DNA of 64,000 bases, from NCBI RefSeq assembly GCF_007827045.1, contig NZ_RPFW01000001.1, positions 782,519-846,518 of the forward strand, written 5' to 3'. Position numbers and translations under genes: made by a program. The notes under the pieces were generated by a model that was not told the origin of the DNA, searched no databases, and was given only the letters and a program-made list of their open reading frames with translations. This DNA comes from Trebonia kvetii (GTDB taxonomy: Bacteria > Actinomycetota > Actinomycetes > Streptosporangiales > Streptosporangiaceae). This document shows, one piece after another, positions 46,261 to 55,031 of the stretch (the first letter of the stretch is position 1; each line of letters starts with the position of its first letter).

Positions 46261-46977
46261 ATGACGAGCACGGACCCGCGGTATGACGACCTGACCGCGC
46301 TGTTCTTCAACTGCACGCTGAAGCCGTCGCCTGAGCTCAGCCACACCCAGGGGCTAATCGACCGCAGCGCCGCGATCATGGCCAGGCAGGGCGTGCGCAC
46401 CGAGACGATCCGCGCCGTCGACCACGACATCGCGACCGGGGTGTGGCCGGACATGACCGAGCACGGCGCCGCCAGCGACGCCTGGCCCCAGCTGTACCCG
46501 AAGGTCCTGGCCGCCGACATCCTGGTGATCGCCGGCCCGATCTGGCTCGGCGACAACAGCTCGGTCACCAAGCGGGTCATCGAGCGGCTTTACGGCTGCT
46601 CGCACCTGCTCAACGAAGCCGGCCAGTACGCCTACTACGGCCGCGTCGCCGGCTGCCTGATCACCGGCAACGAGGACGGCATCAAGCACTGCGCGATGAA
46701 CGTCCTTTACAGCCTGCAGCACCTCGGGTACACCATACCGCCGCAGGCCGACGCCGGGTGGATCGGCGAGGCCGGGCCCGGGCCGTCCTACCTCGACCCC
46801 GGCTCCGGCGGCCCGGACAACGACTTCACCAACCGCAACACCACGTTCATGACCTGGAACCTGCTGCACCTGGCCCGGCTGCTCAAGGACGCCGGCGGCA
46901 TACCCGCCCACGGCAACCAGCGCTCCGGCTGGGACGCCGGCTGCCGCTACGACTTCGACAACCCCGACTACCGCTAA
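46261..46977 (+). CDS. Flavodoxin-like NAD(P)H-dependent FMN reductase
   Basis: A 238-residue flavodoxin-fold protein (LFFNCTLKPSPELSHTQGL, ILVIAGPIWLGDNSSVTKRVIERLYG, GRVAGCLITGNEDGIKHCAMNVLYSL). FMN binding and NAD(P)H-dependent reduction are expected. It follows the sigma gene by 92 bp and may be in its regulon. AGGGGAC precedes ATG at 46261. Confidence 0.88.
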   Translation: MTSTDPRYDDLTALFFNCTLKPSPELSHTQGLIDRSAAIMARQGVRTETIRAVDHDIATGVWPDMTEHGAASDAWPQLYPKVLAADILVIAGPIWLGDNSSVTKRVIERLYGCSHLLNEAGQYAYYGRVAGCLITGNEDGIKHCAMNVLYSLQHLGYTIPPQADAGWIGEAGPGPSYLDPGSGGPDNDFTNRNTTFMTWNLLHLARLLKDAGGIPAHGNQRSGWDAGCRYDFDNPDYR

Positions 46978-47233
46978 CCCGCCCGCCGGCGACCGCCAGC
47001 CGCACCAGGATGACACCCAAGCGCCCGGGCCGAGTGAGGACACCGCGCTCGTCCCCCGGCCCGGCCCCGCCTCACGGATTCGCGGTGTAGTGCTGCGCGG
47101 GTGCCCGATAGGGCCGCTTGCAAGTAAGGGGCGCCGAACGTCACCGCCTTACCGTGACCGCGGGTTCTTGCCGCGCCCCGAAGCCCGTGCGCCCGGCGCC
47201 CGCCGGCCCTCTCGAACTGGCCCGCTGCCCGGC

Positions 47234-47860
47234 CTAGCCGAGGTCGACGCGGCTGGCGAGCTTTTGCTGGCCTGGGCCGGAAAGCTCGCGGGCCACGCCG
47301 CGCCGGCCGGCGATAGTCATCAGCAGCGCCTCGGCCGGGCCGTGGACTACCGGCCCTGCTCCGGCGGCGAAGCCGACGTCGGTGGCGACCACCCGTACCC
47401 CGCGGGTGCGCCACAGCCCGCCGATATCCGGGCCGATCATGGCCCAGCGCAGCGCGGTCACCAGCCGCTCGGGCGGGACGGTCCTGGGCTGGCCGAGCGC
47501 GCGCCGGACATCCTGGTGGTGGATGACGCACTCGACCAGCGCAACCCGGCAGCCCAGTGCCGCGGGGAGCCCGCGCGGCTCCAGGCGGGCCATCAGCAGC
47601 GCCAGCAGTTCCTCCGGGGTCAGTGCCTGGAACCTGGCCAGGGCGATTGCGTTGATCCGGCTGGACCAGAACCGGCCCCGGGCGGCGTAGCCCAGCAGTT
47701 CCCGCAGGCCGAGTTCGTCGTAGCTGATGACATGGGCGGCAACGTCCCGCACGCGCCATCCCGCGCACAGCGTCGCCGCCTGCCACTGCGGCGGCGGCAG
47801 CGTCGCGAGGAACGCCGCGAAGTCGGCCCGCTCATCGCGCGCCACGCGCCGGATGTCCAC
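47234..47860 (-). CDS. Mycothiol-dependent maleylpyruvate isomerase-fold protein (DinB-like)
   Basis: A 208-residue protein of the actinobacterial maleylpyruvate-isomerase family (WQAATLCAGWRVRDVAAHVISYDELGL, CRVALVECVIHHQDVRRALGQPRTVPPERL). The family is thought to use mycothiol and transfer or isomerise small substrates. GTG at 47860 gives the normal start (VDIRRVARDERADF). A single gene on the minus strand between intergenic gaps. Confidence 0.8.
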   Translation of the reverse strand: MDIRRVARDERADFAAFLATLPPPQWQAATLCAGWRVRDVAAHVISYDELGLRELLGYAARGRFWSSRINAIALARFQALTPEELLALLMARLEPRGLPAALGCRVALVECVIHHQDVRRALGQPRTVPPERLVTALRWAMIGPDIGGLWRTRGVRVVATDVGFAAGAGPVVHGPAEALLMTIAGRRGVARELSGPGQQKLASRVDLG

Positions 47861-48066
47861 GCCACGAAGGCTAGCCGGAGCCGGCTGGACCACGCGCGGG
47901 CCCCGGGCCTGGCTCCGGATAACTTCCCGCATCCACTCGATCGAGCGCGACGCCTTCACCGAGTCATCCGGCTACCCGCCCGGCAGCCAGGTCGCCGGCA
48001 TCCCCCTGCGGGACCGCGTATGGCTCGACATCCAGCTCGGCCCCGCGTTATCCACGGGCGGTACCC

Positions 48067-48864
48067 TCACGCGGTAAGGCCTGGTGGCCAGCAGGCCCCG
48101 GGTGGCCGAGAGGGCACTTCCCCGGCAGCCGCACAGGCGTCGGCCTCCTCGGGAGGACTTTGGTGTTTTGTCCCGAACGGACGGGGCTCATGCGTTGCGG
48201 GTAGTCCACCTCCCTCAGGTAGGGGGCGCCGCTGTATCGCTGCGCAGACGAACGCGCGGTCCTCGTGCCGCCACTGCCCAATGACATGCAGGCCGGCGTC
48301 CGCGGCGGCGCGCAGCAAGGCAGCCGTGCCCATGCGGGCCCAGGGGAAAACCGGGCCACGTCGGCCGTCGGGGTGCTCTAGCCAGGCGGTCAGCTGTTCG
48401 TCGACGTTGCCGGGCTCTGCTTCGATCAGAATCCGGCCGTCCGGCGCCAGCAACTGGGCGCAGCGTTCCAGCAGGCGGGCGGGCAGGCCGCCGATGCCGA
48501 TGTTGCCGTCCGCGAGCAGTACGGTAGCCCAACGGCCGTGTCCGGGCAGCCGGTCGAATACCGAGCGGTGCAGGGCGGGTGCCCCTGCCTGGTGCACCTG
48601 AGCCACCGCGGTCCGCGAGATGTCCACGCCCAGCGCTGGAATTCCCAGCTCTGCCAGCGCCACAGTCAGCCGCCCGGGCCCGCAGCCCACGTCAAGGACG
48701 GGACCGCGACAGTGCCTGAGCAGCTCCTCGTCCGCGGTGTCGGGCGGCCCGCAGAACCGGGACATCTGCAGCGGCAGCGCGCGGCCGTCAGCCGTCCGCA
48801 GAACCAGCGCCGGGGCCTGCTCGCGCAGCGCCTCTTCGTACAGGGCGATCGCTCCTGTGATCAT
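48067..48864 (-). CDS. Class I SAM-dependent methyltransferase
   Basis: A 265-residue methyltransferase with motif I PVLDVGCGPGRLTVALAE, ALGVDISRTAV and ILIEAEPGNVDEQL. The C-terminal 45 residues are an odd Pro/Ala/Glu-rich extension. It is the third gene of a minus-strand run with the TIGR04282-type transferase (48861, 4-bp overlap) and the GT2 gene, so it likely modifies a glycan or lipid-linked intermediate. Confidence 0.85.
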   Translation of the reverse strand: MITGAIALYEEALREQAPALVLRTADGRALPLQMSRFCGPPDTADEELLRHCRGPVLDVGCGPGRLTVALAELGIPALGVDISRTAVAQVHQAGAPALHRSVFDRLPGHGRWATVLLADGNIGIGGLPARLLERCAQLLAPDGRILIEAEPGNVDEQLTAWLEHPDGRRGPVFPWARMGTAALLRAAADAGLHVIGQWRHEDRAFVCAAIQRRPLPEGGGLPATHEPRPFGTKHQSPPEEADACAAAGEVPSRPPGACWPPGLTA

Positions 48865-49529
48865 GCTGTTTCCCGGAGGATGCTGTCGCCCTCGCCGAGC
48901 ACCGCGGCGAGCTCTCGTGCCCGCGCCGCGAAGCGGCTCCGCGGCACCTGGCGAGCCACCGCCACGGCATCCGCTGCGGTGTCGACGTCCCGCAGTCGCG
49001 GCAGGTCGGCAATGCGCAGCCCGGCGGCGAGCAGCCGGCCCCGCTGGATGGCCCCGGTGCCCGCGGTCGACATGGGGACGCCGCGCAGCAGGGCGGGATC
49101 GGGCACGTGCAGGCCGAGCGCCCAGAACCCGCCGTCGTCGGCCGGACCGAAGACGGCGTCGGCGGTACTCCAGTCCACGGTGAGCAGGCCGCGGGTGACC
49201 TGCGGCGTGTCCATGCCGATCAGCAAGGCCGGGCCGCCGGCAGCGGCGAACGCGTCGGCGAGGCGTTCATCGAGAGGGCCGCCGCGCTGCGGCAGGATGT
49301 CGAAACCGGGGGGCAGCCATGGGCCTGGGCTGCCGTCGAGCACCAGGACCCGCCGGCAGGCGGGCACCGACAGCACGGTGTGCAGTGTGTCGGCGAGCGC
49401 GGCCTCGGCTAGCGCGGCGGCCTGCTCGTGCGTACACGGCGGCACCAGCCGGGTCTTGACCCGGCCCGGGACGGGCTGCTTGGCGATGACGAGCAGGGTC
49501 GTGGCGGACTCCGGTGCCTGGCTGGTCAC
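48861..49529 (-). CDS. TIGR04282/DUF2064-type nucleotidyl/glycosyltransferase A
   Basis: A 222-residue GT-A-fold protein (TLLVIAKQPVPGRVKTRL, then LLIGMDTPQVTRGLL and DAVFGPADDGGFWALGL). Homologues are annotated arsenosugar or CofC-like transferases, and the DXD-like region fits a GT-A fold. GTG at 49529 chosen; a longer in-frame start exists upstream. It is cotranscribed with the GT2 and methyltransferase genes. Confidence 0.82.
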   Translation of the reverse strand: MTSQAPESATTLLVIAKQPVPGRVKTRLVPPCTHEQAAALAEAALADTLHTVLSVPACRRVLVLDGSPGPWLPPGFDILPQRGGPLDERLADAFAAAGGPALLIGMDTPQVTRGLLTVDWSTADAVFGPADDGGFWALGLHVPDPALLRGVPMSTAGTGAIQRGRLLAAGLRIADLPRLRDVDTAADAVAVARQVPRSRFAARARELAAVLGEGDSILRETA

Positions 49530-50176
49530 CGGGCGAGTATCTGGCTCATGTCCCGCACGGTGCGCACGCAGCCTCCCAGGGTGCCCGTCACCTTGGACTT
49601 TCCGATACGCGGGAGGTAGCTCACGTCTACCTCGCACACCCGCCAGCCGGCGGCCGCCGCGTTCATGACCATCTCCAGCGGGTACCCGAAGCGCCGGTCG
49701 GCGAGGTTGAGTCCGAGCAGCGCCTCGCGGCTAGCGGCGCGCATCGGTCCCAGGTCCCGGATCGCCAGGCCCGTACGGCGGCGGACTCGCCGTGCCAGTT
49801 CCCAGTTGGCCAGCCGCGCCGCCACCGGCCAGGCGTCTCGCTGCAGGGTGCGGCGCCGGCCGAGGACCAGATCGGCCCGGCCAGCGCGCAGTGGACGGGT
49901 GAGGAGGGGGAACTGCCGCGGGTCGAGGCTCCCGTCACAGTCGCAGAAGCACACGAGGTCGGTTGTCGCCGCCAGCAAGCCGGCATGGGCGGCTGCCCCG
50001 AAGCCCCTGGCCGGCTCGGGGACGACCGTCGCACCGAGTGACCTCGCGACTTCGCCGGATCCGTCAGTGGAGCAGTTGTCGACGACAATCGGCCGGAAGC
50101 CGGCGGGCATCCTGTCGAGAATCCAGGGCAATGCCGGCGCCTCGTTCAGGCACGGCAAGATCACGTCCACCATCAT
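49526..50176 (-). CDS. Family 2 glycosyltransferase (dolichyl-phosphate sugar-type)
   Basis: A 216-residue GT2 protein with the N-terminal Rossmann-like VDVILPCLNEAPALPWIL, VVDNCSTDGSGEVARSLGATVV, and the metal-binding DCDGSLD. The C-terminal YPLEMVMNAAAAGWRVCEVDVSY is typical of polyprenyl-phosphate mannose/glucose synthases. It probably loads a lipid carrier for envelope glycans. The stop overlaps the next gene by 4 bp. Confidence 0.9.
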   Translation of the reverse strand: MMVDVILPCLNEAPALPWILDRMPAGFRPIVVDNCSTDGSGEVARSLGATVVPEPARGFGAAAHAGLLAATTDLVCFCDCDGSLDPRQFPLLTRPLRAGRADLVLGRRRTLQRDAWPVAARLANWELARRVRRRTGLAIRDLGPMRAASREALLGLNLADRRFGYPLEMVMNAAAAGWRVCEVDVSYLPRIGKSKVTGTLGGCVRTVRDMSQILAR

Positions 50177-50380
50177 GGTTGAGACCGTATTACCAATAGC
50201 GGGCAGGCATTCGGGGGCTCAGCCTTACAAAGCAGAGAACTCAAGCTCTTGGAGGCCGCGTGCGATTCATCATGTGCCGGTGGAGATATTTATGACAATC
50301 TGAAGAAAAATATCCCCGGTAATAACAGAATGAGCGACCGACTGTTCCCGACGACTGTGAGATGTTCTTAGACTCAAGTC

Positions 50381-51088
50381 GTGGACGCGCGCATTCTCGT
50401 TGTCGAAGATGACTTGACCGTGGCGGAGGTTGTCGTGGGCTACCTGCGACACGCCGGCTTGGAGCCCCGGCACGCGGTGGACGGGCGGACAGCCTTGGAG
50501 ATCGCCGAGACATGGCTGCCGGATCTGGTAGTGCTCGACCTGATGCTGCCGGGAGTCGGCGGTCTGGAGGTGTGCCGGCGCTTGCGTGAGAAGGAGGACG
50601 CGCGGGCGTCGCTGCCGGTGATCATGCTGACCGCACTCGGCGAGGAGAGCGACCGCGTGCTGGGGCTGGAGAGCGGTGCCGATGACTACGTGACCAAGCC
50701 GTTCAGCCCACGGGAACTTACCCTGCGTGTGCAGGCCGTGCTGCGCCGGGCCCGCGCGGCGAGCGCTGCTGAAGTCACGCCACAGCCCGTGCGCTCGGGG
50801 AGGCTGGAAGTCGACGTGGCTGCACGGCGCGCCCGCAGCGACGGCCGGGAACTGGACCTGACGGTGCGCGAGTTTGACCTGCTCGCCTTCTTCGTCTTCC
50901 ATCCTGGCCGGGCGTTCACCCGCGCTGAGCTGCTTGAGCAGGTATGGGGCTGGTCCTTCGGCGACTTGTCGACCATCACCGTGTACGTCCGCCGGCTGCG
51001 AGACAAGGTCGAGCGGGAGCCCGGCTCGCCTGTCCAGCTCCAGACGGTCTGGGGCGTCGGCTACCGCTGGGAGGCAAACCCCTCATGA
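50381..51088 (+). CDS. OmpR/PhoB-type response regulator
   Basis: A 235-residue response regulator with receiver LVVEDDLTVAEVV, phospho-acceptor in LVVLDLMLPGVGG and Lys in YVTKPFSPREL, plus a C-terminal winged helix (EFDLLAFFVFHPGRAFTRAELLEQVWGWSFGDLSTITVYVRRLRDKVE). It partners with the kinase directly downstream (51085). GTG at 50381 is the start. A probable regulator of the adjacent glycan genes. Confidence 0.94.
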   Translation: MDARILVVEDDLTVAEVVVGYLRHAGLEPRHAVDGRTALEIAETWLPDLVVLDLMLPGVGGLEVCRRLREKEDARASLPVIMLTALGEESDRVLGLESGADDYVTKPFSPRELTLRVQAVLRRARAASAAEVTPQPVRSGRLEVDVAARRARSDGRELDLTVREFDLLAFFVFHPGRAFTRAELLEQVWGWSFGDLSTITVYVRRLRDKVEREPGSPVQLQTVWGVGYRWEANPS

Positions 51089-52203
51089 GCCCTCAGGTCC
51101 AGATTGTCCTGATTGCTGCGGGCTGCACGAGCGCCGTCGGCCTGGCGGGCATGGGCGTCGTCCGGCTGCTGCGCCGGGCCTCGCTCCGCCTGTCCATCCA
51201 GGCCAGCGGTGCCGTGCCCGTGCTCGCGATCGTGGCCGCCACGCTGGGGACCGCCGAGGCGATGTTCCTGTCCCAGCACGATTTCGGTGTCGTGGTGATG
51301 GTCTGCATCATCGCAGGCATCGTGGCGTCCGGCTTCAGCTGGCTGCTCGGGCGGCAGGTCGAGTCGGGCAGTGCGGCACTGCGTCAGGCCGCGCGGTCGC
51401 TCGGCGACGAGGCGGGCCAGTTCCGGCCCCCGGCACAGCCGCTGGCGGCGGAGTTCACGGCTCTGTCCCAGGAGCTGACGCACACCAGCGCGAAGCTTGC
51501 CAAGTCCCGTGCGCGTGAGCGCGCGCTCGAGCAGTCCCGGCGGCAGCTGGTGGCCTGGGTGTCCCATGACCTGCGCACCCCGCTGGCCGGACTGCGGGCG
51601 ATGGCTGAGGCGCTGGAGGACGGGCTGGCGGCAGATCCGCCTCGTTATCACAAGCAGATCCGGGCCGAGGCCGAGCGGCTGGCGTCCATGGTCGATGACC
51701 TGTTTGAGCTGTCCCGCATCCATTCGGGCGCCTTGCAGCTGTCCTCGGAACAGATCGCGCTGGATGACCTGGTCAGTGACGTGCTTGCGAGCACGGAGGC
51801 ACTGGCGCTGGAACGCGGTGTAAGTCTGGACGGCAGGGCGGCCGGCCAGCTGACCGTCCGCGCCGATCCGCGCGAGCTGTCACGTGCGCTCACCAACCTG
51901 CTGGCCAACGCAATCCGGCACACTCCGCCTGGCGGCTGCGTGCACGTCGAGGCGCGACATGAGAACGGCGACGCCCTGCTGGCGGTCGCCGATGGCTGCG
52001 GCGGCATCCCGGAAGCTGACCTTCCGCGCGTATTCGACCTGGCCTGGCGCGGCACCGACGCGCGCAGCCCCGCGCCCGACAGCGGTGCCGGCCTCGGTCT
52101 CGCTATCGTGCGCGGCGTCGCGGAAGCTCACCAAGGCAGCGTGCGCGTCGTGAATGCCGGGGAAGGCTGCTGCTTCGAGATGAGGCTGCCCGCCTGTTCC
52201 TGA
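51085..52203 (+). CDS. Membrane sensor histidine kinase
   Basis: A 372-residue kinase: two or three N-terminal TM segments (about 5-27, 45-62, 65-87), then a HAMP-like coiled stretch, HisKA (AWVSHDLRTPLAGLRAMAEAL) and HATPase (ALTNLLANAIRHTPPGG, DGCGGIPEADL, SGAGLGLAIVRGVAEAHQG). The start overlaps the response-regulator stop (ATGA). A short or absent sensor loop suggests membrane- or cytoplasm-side sensing. Confidence 0.93.
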   Translation: MSPQVQIVLIAAGCTSAVGLAGMGVVRLLRRASLRLSIQASGAVPVLAIVAATLGTAEAMFLSQHDFGVVVMVCIIAGIVASGFSWLLGRQVESGSAALRQAARSLGDEAGQFRPPAQPLAAEFTALSQELTHTSAKLAKSRARERALEQSRRQLVAWVSHDLRTPLAGLRAMAEALEDGLAADPPRYHKQIRAEAERLASMVDDLFELSRIHSGALQLSSEQIALDDLVSDVLASTEALALERGVSLDGRAAGQLTVRADPRELSRALTNLLANAIRHTPPGGCVHVEARHENGDALLAVADGCGGIPEADLPRVFDLAWRGTDARSPAPDSGAGLGLAIVRGVAEAHQGSVRVVNAGEGCCFEMRLPACS

Positions 52204-52214
52204 ATCGCCTGCCG

Positions 52215-53321
52215 TCAGGCCGTCGCCCGGCTGGCCAGTGCCCGGCCGGCCGGTGCCGCGGCGAACTCCGCGACTCCCTCGGCAAACGGGACCGTCGCCC
52301 TCCACCCAAGCTCTCGCTGGATCCTCTCGCTGGATGCGGTGATGTGCCGGACGTCGCCGAGCCGGTACTCCCCGGTGATGTCGGGGCCGGGGCCGCCATA
52401 GGCGTCGGCCAGTGCCGAAGCCAGCTCGCCCACGGTGCGCGGCGTGCCGCTGCCAACGTTGTAGGCGCGCAGCGTGCCTGGCTCGGCCAGCACGGACTGG
52501 GCACCGGGCACTGCGAGCGCCTCGACTGCGGCGAAGGTGGCGGCGGCGACGTCGCGGACGTGCACGAAGTCCCGTCGCTGCGCACCGTCCTCGAAAACCC
52601 GCGGCGCGCGGCCGGCCGCCAGGGCAGAGCGGAAAAACGATGCCACCCCGGCGTACGGCGTGTCGCGGGGCATTCCAGGGCCGTACACGTTGTGATAGCG
52701 CAGCGCCACCGCCAGCCCCTCGGTCGCCCTTGCCCACGATCCGGCCAGGTGCTCCTGGGCGACCTTGGAGTCGGCGTAGACATTGCGCGGCCCAAGCGCG
52801 GCTTCCTCCAGCACCAGCCCCGCTGCCAGCGGCTTGCCGCAGCGACTGCAGCGCGGCTCGAACCTGCCCGCGTCGAGGTCGGAGGCGTGGCGCGGCGGCG
52901 GCGTCGCGGCGGGCCCGTGCTCGGCGCACGAGTAGGCGCCCTCGCCGTAGACGACCATCGACGAGGCGAGCACCAGTCGGGCAACCCCCGCGCGGGCCAT
53001 CGCTGCCAGCAGGACCGCGGTCCCCAGGTCGTTGCATCCGGCGTAGAGCGGGGCGTCGTCGAAGTCGACGCCTAGCCCGACCATGGCCGCGAGATGGCAG
53101 ACCGCGCCTACGCCGTGCAGCACCCCGTCCACCGTCTGCGCGTCCCGGACGTCACCATGCACAAACTCGAAGCCGGGATCGGGGGAGAACGGCGGGACGC
53201 CGCCGGGGTGGGCGCACGACAGCAGTGCGTCAAGCACTCTCACCTCGTGACCAGCGTTCACGAGCACTCGGACGACATGGGACCCGATAAAGCCGGCGCC
53301 GCCGGTCACCAGTACTCGCAT
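52215..53321 (-). CDS. NAD-dependent epimerase/dehydratase with CxxC insert
   Basis: A 368-residue extended SDR: GGAGFIGSHVVRVL cofactor loop, LASSMVVYGEG and the catalytic YADSK. An insert (RFEPRCSRCGKPLA) holds a C-x2-C pair, unusual in the family and possibly metal-binding or redox. It probably makes a nucleotide-sugar for the neighbouring GTs. Convergent with the kinase gene (12 bp apart). Confidence 0.9.
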   Translation of the reverse strand: MRVLVTGGAGFIGSHVVRVLVNAGHEVRVLDALLSCAHPGGVPPFSPDPGFEFVHGDVRDAQTVDGVLHGVGAVCHLAAMVGLGVDFDDAPLYAGCNDLGTAVLLAAMARAGVARLVLASSMVVYGEGAYSCAEHGPAATPPPRHASDLDAGRFEPRCSRCGKPLAAGLVLEEAALGPRNVYADSKVAQEHLAGSWARATEGLAVALRYHNVYGPGMPRDTPYAGVASFFRSALAAGRAPRVFEDGAQRRDFVHVRDVAAATFAAVEALAVPGAQSVLAEPGTLRAYNVGSGTPRTVGELASALADAYGGPGPDITGEYRLGDVRHITASSERIQRELGWRATVPFAEGVAEFAAAPAGRALASRATA

Positions 53322-53417
53322 GGTCTGAAGCTATGCGCAGTTACGCCCCGGGTCTCGCCGTTCCGCCCGCTCTCATCAGTTTGTAAGGGGGCAACTCATT
53401 GCTGTGTCACGGTGCGT

Positions 53418-55031
53418 ATGCGTGTAATACACGGCGTGAGCATTCGCAGTAGGCCGGCCACTCAGCTGAATTCATGGGACGCCAGTGAACCGGGCCCGGT
53501 CCCGCATATTCGGCATCCCTGGTACTGGAGCGTGCAGCACGCGGTACGCCTGGCAGCGGCGCTGGCCGGCCTCGCGGTGATCATTACCTACCTGGTCATC
53601 GCGCTCAGCCGGCTCACCTATCCGTTCACCGTCGAATGGCTGGAGAGCAACTCTCTCGTCGAAGTACACCGCATCCTGAGCGGCCAGCCGCTGTACCCGG
53701 CGCCAACCGCCGGGTACGTCCCGGACGGCTACCCGCCGCTCTACTTTGCCATGTCGGCCGCGGCGGCTAGCGTGCTCGGCGTCTCCTACCTGCCGCTGCG
53801 GCTGGTGTCCCTGCTGTCGTCGCTTGCCTGTTTCGCGCTGCTTGGCCGGCTGGTCCAGCGCGAGACGGGCAGCGCAGCGGCCGGGACCGCCGCCGCCGGC
53901 GTGTTCGCCGCGCTCTACTTCGCCACCTACACCTGGTTCGACGTCGGCCGGGTCGACTCGCTGTTCCTGACGCTCAGCATTGGCGGCCTGTACGCCGCCC
54001 GGTGGATGCGCCGCACCAGTGGCGCCATCGCGGCCGGGGCGCTGCTGGCTGCCGCGGCTCTCACCAAGCAGACCGGGATCGCCGAGGGAGTGCTGGTGCT
54101 CGCCGCGCTGGCGGCCGGCCCGCGGCGCAGGCTTACCGGCGTCGCCGCGCTGACCGCAGTCACGGTCCTCGGCATCAGCACGCTCGTTCTCGGGCTCTCC
54201 AGCGGCGGCTGGTACGTCTACTACGTCTTCGAGCTGATGAGCCAGCACCCGCTGAACCACAGTGGCTTCGGCGGGTTCTGGACGCACATCCTGGCCGCGA
54301 TGGGCATTGCCGCATGCGCTGCCCTGATCGGCGCGCGCCGGGCGCCGCTCGTGCTGCTCGCCGGGTGCGGCGCACTGGCGATCGGGAGCTATGCCACCTT
54401 GGTGCACAGCGGCGGGGACGTCAACGACCTGCTGCCCGCGTACCTCGCCGCGGCGCTGCTCGCGGGCTTGGCGATGGGTGACCAGCGGACCTGGTGGGTG
54501 GCCGCGGTGTCCGGCCTGCTGGTACTCGCCCAGTCGGCGTGGCTGCTGAGCGGCTTTCATCCTGCCCAGGCGATCCCCACCGGTGCTGACCGCGCGGCCG
54601 GCGAGCGGTTCACGGCAGGCCTGCGCGCACTCGGCGGTACCGTCGCGATTCCTGGTGACCCAGGACTGAGCCTGCTGGCGGGGATGGCCCCGGCCGCCGC
54701 GCACGAGGACGCGGCGTACGACGTACTGCGGGGGTCGGGACTGAGCGCGATCACGGGTTTCACGCGCAGCGCCGAGCACGCGATCGCCACCTACCAGTAC
54801 AGCGCGATCATCCTCGACAGCCAGACCCCGCCGCAGGGGTACGAGCCCTGGCTGTCCCTGTACTACCGCGAGTGCCCGCAGCCGCTGCTCGCCGGCGTCC
54901 CGGCCGCCGAGTTCCGTCCGCTCGCGGGCGTCATCACGTCCCGCCCATTCTCGGTATGGCTGCCCAAGGGGCGGGGCTCCTGCCCGGCCACTGTAAAGAT
55001 CCTCGACGGATCCGGTAAGGAGGCTCCGTAG
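53418..55031 (+). CDS. GT-C-type membrane glycosyltransferase (ArnT/PMT-like)
   Basis: A 537-residue polytopic protein of the GT-C/DUF2029-PMT type: about ten TM segments, with the extracytoplasmic first-loop YPFTVEWLESNSLVEVHRILSGQPLYPAP and PDGYPPLYFAMSA. The acidic FTVEWLES-type loop replaces the usual DE/DEx motif. It may transfer a sugar from a polyprenyl carrier to an envelope polymer. ATG at 53418 is weakly supported; GTG at 53436 is possible. The stop overlaps the next start by one base. Confidence 0.78.
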   Translation: MRVIHGVSIRSRPATQLNSWDASEPGPVPHIRHPWYWSVQHAVRLAAALAGLAVIITYLVIALSRLTYPFTVEWLESNSLVEVHRILSGQPLYPAPTAGYVPDGYPPLYFAMSAAAASVLGVSYLPLRLVSLLSSLACFALLGRLVQRETGSAAAGTAAAGVFAALYFATYTWFDVGRVDSLFLTLSIGGLYAARWMRRTSGAIAAGALLAAAALTKQTGIAEGVLVLAALAAGPRRRLTGVAALTAVTVLGISTLVLGLSSGGWYVYYVFELMSQHPLNHSGFGGFWTHILAAMGIAACAALIGARRAPLVLLAGCGALAIGSYATLVHSGGDVNDLLPAYLAAALLAGLAMGDQRTWWVAAVSGLLVLAQSAWLLSGFHPAQAIPTGADRAAGERFTAGLRALGGTVAIPGDPGLSLLAGMAPAAAHEDAAYDVLRGSGLSAITGFTRSAEHAIATYQYSAIILDSQTPPQGYEPWLSLYYRECPQPLLAGVPAAEFRPLAGVITSRPFSVWLPKGRGSCPATVKILDGSGKEAP

